From Lentisphaeria bacterium (lineage in GTDB: Bacteria; Verrucomicrobiota; Lentisphaeria; Oligosphaerales; Oligosphaeraceae): DNA of 7,362 nucleotides. Below the pieces are notes generated by a model, which had not been told where the DNA came from, made no database searches, and saw nothing but the letters and a program-made list of their open reading frames with translations. Where the stretch lies: NCBI GenBank assembly GCA_016302725.1, contig JAEDNB010000107.1:1-7362 (forward strand), given 5' to 3'. Below, in pieces: positions 1 to 5,189 of the stretch. Every line of letters begins with the position of its first letter. Positions within the stretch are counted from its first letter, which is position 1. A program made the position numbers and the translations under genes.

Positions 1-101
1 CCGCAGCAAAAAAGCGGGTGTGGGAAGCAACTTCCGGGGGCTGGGGCTTCGGGAATCCCCCTTTGCGGGCTACATTAGGCCCTCGTTCCTTTTTGCCCCA
101 G

Positions 102-119
102 GGGGAGGGAGGCCTCCCC
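102..119 (+). other. GC-rich hairpin in 5' noncoding region
   Basis: GGGGAGG, a GAGG loop and CCTCCCC form a perfect 7-bp stem. Inside it, 107-118 is also a 12-base palindrome. The following bases are pyrimidine-rich (TTGCCTTTCCCTCC) but not a clean T run, so it would be a poor intrinsic terminator. A shorter stem, GGGCT/GGCCC at 67-82 with one U-G pair, precedes TTCCTTTTT at 86-94. Together these could end transcription from a gene left of the window. The structure is seen; the role is a guess. Confidence 0.3.
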
Positions 120-166
120 TTGCCTTTCCCTCCTTGCACCGCGCATTTCAATGTGTTGGATATCTT

Positions 167-195
167 TTGCAGGGAAGGCGTTGTATCTGTTTAAA
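167..195 (+). promoter_or_regulatory. Weak sigma-70-like promoter candidate for the phosphate transporter
   Basis: TTGCAG (167-172) and TTTAAA (190-195) are 17 bases apart, within an AT-richer patch (about 145-200) that stands out in this GC-rich DNA. A start a few bases past 195 would give a short leader of roughly 30 bases before the ATG at 230. Both boxes match the consensus only partly (3 and 4 of 6). I see no convincing Pho box repeat. Confidence 0.25.
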
Positions 196-220
196 ACAAT
201 GCCCGCGTGATTCCCCAGCC

Positions 221-224
221 GGAG
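221..224 (+). promoter_or_regulatory. Ribosome binding site deciding the transporter start
   Basis: GGAG lies five bases before the ATG at 230. It supports that start over the GTG at 20, which has no comparable site and would add non-homologous sequence ahead of the first membrane helix. Confidence 0.6.
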
Positions 225-229
225 TTCCC

Positions 230-1951
230 ATGGTTCAAAACATCCTGAAGGTTATTGGTGGCGTGGCCATCTTCATCTATGGCATGACCTTGATGAGCGA
301 TGGTTTGCAGAAGGTGGCCGGCACCAAGATGCGCTCCATCCTTCGCCTCTTCGCCAAGAACCGGTTTGTGGCAGTGCTGACGGGAGTGGGCGTGACCTCC
401 GTGATCCAGTCCTCCGCCGCCACCACGGTGATGGTGGTGGGCTTTGTGAACGCGGGGCTTCTGAACCTGGAGCAGTCCATCGGCATCATCTGCGGCGCCC
501 ATATCGGAACCACAATCACAGGGCAGTTGGTGGCCTTCAAGATCAGTTCCGTCATCTTCCCCGCCATCATCATGGGGCTGGTGATGAACTTGAGCCGCCA
601 GCGCACCGTCAGCCATTGGGGGCAGGTGGTCATGGGCTTTGGCTTCCTCTTCCTGGGCATGGACATGATGAACGGAACCCTTCGGGAACTGGCGTTCATC
701 CAGACGGCCTTCAAGTATTTCCAGTGTGCCCCGGTGGACGGCATCATGCCACCGAAGGCGGTCCTGGGCGCCATCCTGGTGGGCATGTTGGCCACGGTCA
801 TCATCCAGAGCAGTTCCGCCTGCACGGGCATCATCATTGTCCTGGCAGGCAATGGGCTGGTGGACCTGTACACGGCGGTGGCCCTGGCCATGGGCTCCAA
901 CATCGGCACCACCATCACGGCGCAGTTGGCGGCCATCTCCGCCAACCGGGTGGCCAAGCAGGCGGCCATGGCCCACACCTTGACCCAGGCGCTGGGCGTG
1001 GTCCTCATCGTGGTCACCTTCTGGATGCGCGTCCATGGCGAGCCCCTCTTCTTCTGGGTCATCCGGAACATTTCCCCGGGAGCGGAGACCCCCCGCATGA
1101 TCGCCAACTCCCATACGGTCTTCAATATCTTCTCCACCCTGGTCTTCCTGCCCTTCATCCCCCAGCTGGCCCGCCTCTGCGAGCGGATCATCCCCGTGAA
1201 CCGGAAGGACGTGAAGTTCCGCCGGCTGGATCCCCTCCTGCTGGCCAGCCCCTCCATCGCCCTGGCCCAGACCACCGCCGCCCTGCGGAAGATGCTCCAG
1301 AAAGCCTGGCGCATGGTTGACTGCGCCATCAACATCTACAACCACAACGACGAATCCAACCAGCGGATGGTGCGGCAACTGGAAAAGCGGGAGGAGGATG
1401 TGGACCAGCGGCAGCAGGAAATCGCCGACTACCTCTCCGCCTTGATGCAACAGGGGGAACTGCGGGCCAACGAGGCCAGCCAAATCCCCCTCCTCCTCCA
1501 TTGCACCAACGACGCCGAGCGCATTGGCGACCACACGGCGATGATCCGGGGTATCCTGGGACGCCTGGAGGAGCAGGAAAGACGCTTCAGCCCCCAGGCC
1601 ACCGCCGAACTGGACGGCCTCCACGAACAACTCCGGGAACTGGCGGACGCCGTCATCCTCACCCTGGAGAAGAATACGCCGGAGAATGTGGCCCGGGCCC
1701 GTGCCATCCGCAGCGCCATGGTGGAGAAACTCACCGAGTGCGAACGGGAGCACCTCAACCGAATCAACCACGGGCATTGCGTCCCCGAGGTGGGCATCAT
1801 CTATCTGGAATTGCTGGAGGAGTTCCGGAAAATCGGGCGTCACCTGGCCAATATCGCCGACCGCGCCGAAAACTTCTACGAGAAATTGCAGAAACTGGGG
1901 AAACTCGCCGTGCCCGCCTCGCCGGATGGGGAGACCCAGTCCTTTGAATAG
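230..1951 (+). CDS. Na+/phosphate cotransporter family protein with C-terminal PhoU-like domain
   Basis: Predicted inner-membrane sodium-dependent phosphate importer (NptA/PNaS type), 573 aa. The membrane part (about residues 1-325) carries the family's duplicated signature: QSSAATT at 60-66 with a following GTTITG at 93-98, then QSSSACT at 193-199 with GSNIGTT at 222-228. These paired QSS repeats are the substrate/Na+ binding elements known in the family. From about residue 345 to the end the protein is helical and PhoU-like, with NDAERIGDH at 427-435 and a second helix HLANIADRAEN at 538-548, resembling the metal-binding helices of PhoU. This cytosolic half probably regulates transport. I chose the ATG at 230 because GGAG lies five bases upstream and the first transmembrane segment follows at once. 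The same frame stays open back to a GTG at 20, but that 70-residue extension is not transporter-like. Length is normal for the fused form. It is the first gene of the window, 29 bases before the glycosidase gene. Family assignment is firm; phosphate as substrate is inferred from the family. Confidence 0.93.
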   Translation: MVQNILKVIGGVAIFIYGMTLMSDGLQKVAGTKMRSILRLFAKNRFVAVLTGVGVTSVIQSSAATTVMVVGFVNAGLLNLEQSIGIICGAHIGTTITGQLVAFKISSVIFPAIIMGLVMNLSRQRTVSHWGQVVMGFGFLFLGMDMMNGTLRELAFIQTAFKYFQCAPVDGIMPPKAVLGAILVGMLATVIIQSSSACTGIIIVLAGNGLVDLYTAVALAMGSNIGTTITAQLAAISANRVAKQAAMAHTLTQALGVVLIVVTFWMRVHGEPLFFWVIRNISPGAETPRMIANSHTVFNIFSTLVFLPFIPQLARLCERIIPVNRKDVKFRRLDPLLLASPSIALAQTTAALRKMLQKAWRMVDCAINIYNHNDESNQRMVRQLEKREEDVDQRQQEIADYLSALMQQGELRANEASQIPLLLHCTNDAERIGDHTAMIRGILGRLEEQERRFSPQATAELDGLHEQLRELADAVILTLEKNTPENVARARAIRSAMVEKLTECEREHLNRINHGHCVPEVGIIYLELLEEFRKIGRHLANIADRAENFYEKLQKLGKLAVPASPDGETQSFE

Positions 1952-1980
1952 CCCCCCACGACCTTATCTCAAGAACGCTT

Positions 1981-3678
1981 ATGGACGAGACCCAACGCAT
2001 CCGCCTTTGCCTTCTGGACGACCTGCAGAAGGTCAAAATGCAGGAGGACCTCACCGCCAAGCCCCGGCGCTCCCGGAAATTCCGTGCCCTCCAGGGGCAG
2101 CGCCTGAATTTCCAGGTGGCCCTTTTCACGCCCGTCCATACCTTCCTCTCCTGCCAGGTGGACTCCCTCTTCCGGGAGTGCGTCACGCTCCGCCGGGCGG
2201 GGATGGTCTTCTGCGACCTGCCGGCGGACCCCCAGGATCCCCTGGCCGCCACGGCCGAGCCGGGCTATTTCCCCGACCCCCTGCTCCCCTTGGGAAAAGG
2301 GGGGCTGCTCTCAACGCCCGCCCGCAAATGGATTAGCCTCTGGGTCTCCGTGGACATCCCCCGGGAGTGCCCTTCGGGACGCCATTTCCTGCGCCTCTCC
2401 TTCTCCACCCCATCCCGGGAGCAGTTGCACCTGGCCTGGGACCCGGAACCCTTCCCCCCCCAGGTGGTGGAGGTGGAACTGGAAATCATCCCCGGGGAAC
2501 TGCCCCGGCAGACCCTGTGGTCCTGCTCCTGGTTCCATGTGGATTGCCTGCAGCGCTGGCACAACATGGGCTTCCAGGATGACTGCTTCTGGGAAATCCT
2601 CCGGCTGTATGTGACGGACATGGTGGCCCATGGGGTCAATGTGCTTTTCACCCCCCTCTGGACACCCCCCCTGGACACCGCCATCGGCCACGAACGCCCC
2701 ACCTGCCAACTGCTCCAGATCACCGAGGAGGGGGGACGATACCATTTCGATTTCTCCCTCCTGGAAAAATGGATTCGCCTGGCCCGGGAGTGCGGCATGG
2801 AGCGCTTCGAGTTCGCCCACGCCTTCACCCAGTGGGGCGCCCGGGCCACCCCGAAGATTCTCGTCAATGGAGAGCGTCGCTTCGGATGGGACGTGGCGGC
2901 CACCTCTCCCGAATACCGGGAATTCCTGGACCAGTTCCTGCCCCAATTGGCGGATTTCCTGCGGGGGCATGGCCTGGCGGGCAAGTGCATCTTCCACAAC
3001 TCCGACGAGCCGTGGCCCGATTCCCTGGAACGCTACCGGGAGAGCCTGGCCCTCATGACCCGGCATCTGCCCGACGGGGAGTTCCCCGTGATGGACGCCA
3101 TGTCCGATGTGGACTTTGTGAAGCAGGGGGTATGCCATCGCCCCATCCCCGTCACCACCTGTCTGGAAAATTTCCAGGGACTGCCTCTGAAATCCCGCTG
3201 GTGCTACTATTGCGGCGGCACCTGGCAGCATGGCTCCTCCAACCGGCTGATGGGCCTTCCCAGTTGGCGGAACCGGGCGCTGGGGGTGCTGCTGTATGCC
3301 TTGGGCCAGGAGGGCTTCCTCCACTGGGGCCACAATTTCTGGTTCTCCCAATACTCCCTGGACTGGGACCTCAATCCCTGGCAGGACACCTCCGCCGGAT
3401 ACGGCTTCCTTGGCGGGGATTCCTTCCTGGTCTATCCCGGGCGGCAGGGGGAGGGGCAGGGCCCCGTCGACTCGCTGCGCTATGAGGTCTTTGCCGAGGC
3501 CATGCAGGACTACCGGGCGTGCCAGTTGCTGGAATCCCTGGCGGGCCGGGAAAAGGTCCTGGAAATCCTCCAGGAGGGGGTTGAACGGCCCTTGAAGATG
3601 ACGGACTACCCCCACTCCGAGGAGTGGGTGCTGGATGTGAATGAAAGAGTCCTCCAGGCCATCGACCGGCTTCTGTAG
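1981..3678 (+). CDS. GH123-like glycoside hydrolase (DUF4091 domain protein)
   Basis: Predicted glycosidase, 565 aa, of the DUF4091/GH123 catalytic family, whose characterised members are beta-N-acetylgalactosaminidases using substrate-assisted catalysis. Residues about 40-170 look like the N-terminal beta-sandwich (GYFPDPLLPL, then SLWVSVDIP). The barrel follows from about 175, with TPLWTPPLD at 224-232, HNSDEPW at 339-345 (Asp342-Glu343 match the family's catalytic pair), WCYYC at 407-411, PSWRNR at 427-432, HWGHNFW at 448-454 and GGDSFLVYPG at 478-487. No signal peptide or lipobox is visible, so it is probably cytosolic and would act on imported oligosaccharides, as expected for the standalone form of about 550 aa. 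The ATG at 1981 has no clear ribosome site. The in-frame ATG at 2038 (residue 20) has AGAAGG just upstream and is a real alternative. No sugar transporter or other glycosidase lies alongside. Exact substrate cannot be read from the sequence. The gene is C-rich on the coding strand, unlike the next gene. Confidence 0.88.
   Translation: MDETQRIRLCLLDDLQKVKMQEDLTAKPRRSRKFRALQGQRLNFQVALFTPVHTFLSCQVDSLFRECVTLRRAGMVFCDLPADPQDPLAATAEPGYFPDPLLPLGKGGLLSTPARKWISLWVSVDIPRECPSGRHFLRLSFSTPSREQLHLAWDPEPFPPQVVEVELEIIPGELPRQTLWSCSWFHVDCLQRWHNMGFQDDCFWEILRLYVTDMVAHGVNVLFTPLWTPPLDTAIGHERPTCQLLQITEEGGRYHFDFSLLEKWIRLARECGMERFEFAHAFTQWGARATPKILVNGERRFGWDVAATSPEYREFLDQFLPQLADFLRGHGLAGKCIFHNSDEPWPDSLERYRESLALMTRHLPDGEFPVMDAMSDVDFVKQGVCHRPIPVTTCLENFQGLPLKSRWCYYCGGTWQHGSSNRLMGLPSWRNRALGVLLYALGQEGFLHWGHNFWFSQYSLDWDLNPWQDTSAGYGFLGGDSFLVYPGRQGEGQGPVDSLRYEVFAEAMQDYRACQLLESLAGREKVLEILQEGVERPLKMTDYPHSEEWVLDVNERVLQAIDRLL
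2027..2032 (+). promoter_or_regulatory. Possible ribosome binding site for an internal start of the GH123-like gene
   Basis: AGAAGG lies five bases before the in-frame ATG at 2038, whereas the annotated ATG at 1981 has only AAGAACGCTT ahead of it. If used, the protein would lose 19 residues and still keep the whole beta-sandwich and barrel. The choice is unresolved. Confidence 0.3.
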
Positions 3679-3685
3679 CCCGGGG

Positions 3686-3711
3686 CGCCGTGCCCTTCGG
3701 GGCGGGAGGCG
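3686..3711 (+). other. UUCG-loop hairpin between the glycosidase and zinc-ribbon genes
   Basis: GCCC-TTCG-GGGC (3692-3703) is a stem closed by the very stable C(UUCG)G tetraloop, extended by a U-G pair (3691/3704). Beyond a small internal loop, CGCC (3686-3689) can pair with GGCG (3708-3711). No T run follows, so it is not a standard intrinsic terminator. It begins eight bases after the glycosidase stop and could protect an mRNA end or cause partial termination. It sits where base composition of the coding strand changes. Confidence 0.35.
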
Positions 3712-3743
3712 TGGCCTGTTGTCCACGGGGAGCGTGTAGAGCG

Positions 3744-4466
3744 ATGCAGGAATGGAAAGTGCGGCTTTTGGCCTTGCAGGGATGTGACCTGGAGAGGGAG
3801 GCGCTTCGCCGGGAGATGGGGGCCCTGGAGGAGGGGGGGCGTGCGCTGGACCAGGAGTGCCTGTCGTTGCGCCAGGGGGTCTTGCGTCTTCAGGGGGAGG
3901 CGGTTGCGGCCCGTCGTCGGGAGGAGGCTTTGGCGGAGGAGGGGCGCCGCCTGGCTGCGGAGCGCCTGGGGTTCCAGGGGAAGACCGCCGAAATCCGGAA
4001 GAACGACGAGTACCAGATGGCCATGGAGACGCTGGAGCGCTATCGTCGGCTCCTGGAGGAGAATGAGGAGGCGCAGTTGGCGGCCATGGAGGAGGCGGAG
4101 GAGGCCGAGGGGTGCTTTCGGCAGGGGCGGGAGGAGTTTCGCCTGGCTGTCCAGGCCAGGGAGGAGCGCAAGGGGGAACTGGCCCGCCGTGGGGAGGAAG
4201 TGAGGAAGGCCTTGCGGCAAAGGGAGGAGGAGAGGCCTGCTTTGGCGGCGGCCCTGCCGGCGGAGGTCCTCCGGGAATATCAGCGGCTCCTTGGGGCCAA
4301 GTGCGCCGGCCCGATGCGTCCCTGGGCGGTGGATGTCCAGCAGGGGGTCTGCCAGAGATGCCGGAGGGAGGTGACGCTTCACAAGCGCCAGGAAGTGGCC
4401 AGGGACCGGGAGATGCAGACCTGCGACTACTGCGGGGCAATCCTCCTCCGGGACAGGGAAGGGTAG
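3744..4466 (+). CDS. Coiled-coil C4-type zinc ribbon protein (CT398/HP0958-like)
   Basis: Protein of 240 aa with a long Glu/Arg/Ala-rich helical region (about residues 1-175, coiled-coil-like) followed by a C-terminal zinc ribbon: CQRC at 203-206 and CDYCG at 227-231, giving four Cys ligands. A KNDEYQMAMETLE segment in the coiled coil matches the conserved 'N-(K)EYQ-xx-E' motif of this family (zf-RING_7). Studied relatives are chlamydial CT398 and Helicobacter HP0958/FlgZ, which bind sigma-54 and secretion or flagellar parts. Most bacterial members have no assigned role, and none is claimed here. I chose the ATG at 3744 because it is the first ATG in the frame, begins the helical domain, and has GGGGAG 11 bases upstream. 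A GTG at 3690 would add 18 Cys/Gly-rich residues of little likelihood. It begins a tight three-gene run, ending 15 bases before the acyltransferase. Codons are strongly G-rich (GAG, GCG, GGG), a clear change from the preceding gene. Confidence 0.86.
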   Translation: MQEWKVRLLALQGCDLEREALRREMGALEEGGRALDQECLSLRQGVLRLQGEAVAARRREEALAEEGRRLAAERLGFQGKTAEIRKNDEYQMAMETLERYRRLLEENEEAQLAAMEEAEEAEGCFRQGREEFRLAVQAREERKGELARRGEEVRKALRQREEERPALAAALPAEVLREYQRLLGAKCAGPMRPWAVDVQQGVCQRCRREVTLHKRQEVARDREMQTCDYCGAILLRDREG

Positions 4467-4467
4467 C

Positions 4468-4473
4468 GGGAGG
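4468..4473 (+). promoter_or_regulatory. Ribosome binding site of the DUF374 acyltransferase
   Basis: GGGAGG eight bases before the ATG at 4482, beginning two bases after the zinc-ribbon stop. The spacing leaves no room for a separate promoter, supporting co-transcription. Confidence 0.7.
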
Positions 4474-4481
4474 CCTCTGGA

Positions 4482-5189
4482 ATGGGAATCCGTTCCCTTT
4501 TCACTTTGAAGAACAAGCGTCGGATGCCCTTGTGGCTGGCCTGGCTCCTGGCCGGCTTCATGAAATTGTACGCCGCCACCATCCGGGTGACCATCACTGG
4601 GCACCGGGAAATCCTGGAGACCTTGGACGAAAGGCCTGTGGCCTTCCTTCTCTGGCACAACCGGGTGGTTTCCGCTGTCTGCCTTGTGCCCCGCTCCATC
4701 CTTTCCCGGTGCACCGTCATGATCAGCGCCTCCCGGGATGGCGAATACATCTCCACCATCGTCCGCCGCTTTGGCCTGGAGAGCGTCCGGGGGTCCTCCT
4801 CCCGCAAGGGAATCCAGGCGCTGCTGGGGCTTCTCCATGCTCTGAAGGGGGGGCGCAACGCGGTCATTACCCTGGATGGCCCCCGTGGCCCCCGCTATGC
4901 CGTGCATCCCGGGGCGCTGGTGCTGGGGCGGATGGGGGCGGTCCCCCTGGTGCCCATTTCCCTCAATGCCCCTCGCTGCTGGCAGCTGAAGAGCTGGGAC
5001 AGGATGCAAATCCCCTGGCCCTTCTCCAAGGTGGAGATTGTCCTGGGGGAACCCATGGTGGCGGAGCAGGGGAAGGAAACGGAGGAGAGGGAGGCCGAAA
5101 CGGCCCGTCTGCGGGAGGCCATGCTCGCCGTCACCCGGGATCCCGGGGCGCCGACACCGGCGGGAAAAGGGGAGGGCAAGGCGCCATGA
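4482..5189 (+). CDS. Lysophospholipid acyltransferase family protein, DUF374 type
   Basis: Predicted membrane-associated acyltransferase, 235 aa, which would transfer a fatty acyl chain to a lipid acceptor at the inner face of the cytoplasmic membrane. Residues 15-34 form a hydrophobic N-terminal anchor. The DUF374 pattern is complete: WHN at 58-60 (His59 is the likely catalytic base, replacing the usual HX4D box), ISASRDGE at 81-88, a following VRGSSSRKG, LDGPRGPRY at 131-139, and SWDR at 171-174 followed by IPWPFSK. As I recall, the DUF374 family includes the epsilonproteobacterial lipid A late acyltransferase LpxJ, so a lipid A or other outer-membrane lipid acceptor is plausible, but the acceptor is not readable here. 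The start has an excellent GGGAGG eight bases upstream. The last 20 or so residues (Pro/Gly/Lys-rich) look disordered. The stop TGA overlaps the helicase ATG, suggesting translational coupling. Confidence 0.92.
   Translation: MGIRSLFTLKNKRRMPLWLAWLLAGFMKLYAATIRVTITGHREILETLDERPVAFLLWHNRVVSAVCLVPRSILSRCTVMISASRDGEYISTIVRRFGLESVRGSSSRKGIQALLGLLHALKGGRNAVITLDGPRGPRYAVHPGALVLGRMGAVPLVPISLNAPRCWQLKSWDRMQIPWPFSKVEIVLGEPMVAEQGKETEEREAETARLREAMLAVTRDPGAPTPAGKGEGKAP
5168..5176 (+). promoter_or_regulatory. Ribosome binding site of the helicase, inside the acyltransferase gene
   Basis: AGGGGAGGG lies nine bases before the helicase ATG at 5186, within the last codons of the acyltransferase. With the ATGA overlap it suggests translational coupling and selects this start over the ATG three codons later. 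Confidence 0.6.

Noticed and set aside
1..35. CCGC/GCGG around an A6 run and GGAAG-CAA-CTTCC, read as a minus-strand terminator
   Set aside because: The T6 run on the minus strand is separated from the 5-bp hairpin by about nine bases, and no minus-strand gene is seen to end here.
20..229. N-terminal extension of the phosphate transporter from a GTG
   Set aside because: No ribosome site, no likeness to the family, and the well-placed ATG at 230 begins the first membrane helix.
281..930. Duplicated QSS...GTT segments in the transporter as a recent DNA repeat
   Set aside because: The two copies are similar only at protein level and are the ancient internal repeat of the Na+/phosphate cotransporter family.
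191..1843. Long antisense reading frame of 550 aa opposite the phosphate transporter
   Set aside because: Its product is His/Gly/Asp/Gln-rich low complexity without any recognisable domain, and it mirrors a gene with intact motifs. GC-rich codon choice removes stop codons on the other strand.
2311..5009. Overlapping antisense frames (709 and 467 aa) opposite the glycosidase, zinc-ribbon and acyltransferase genes
   Set aside because: Pro/Gly/Leu-rich shadow proteins that cross gene boundaries, with no motifs.
4112..5185. In-frame upstream extension of the helicase (358 residues)
   Set aside because: Gly/Pro-rich, overlaps two real genes in another frame, and the ATG at 5186 has a good ribosome site directly before the Q motif.
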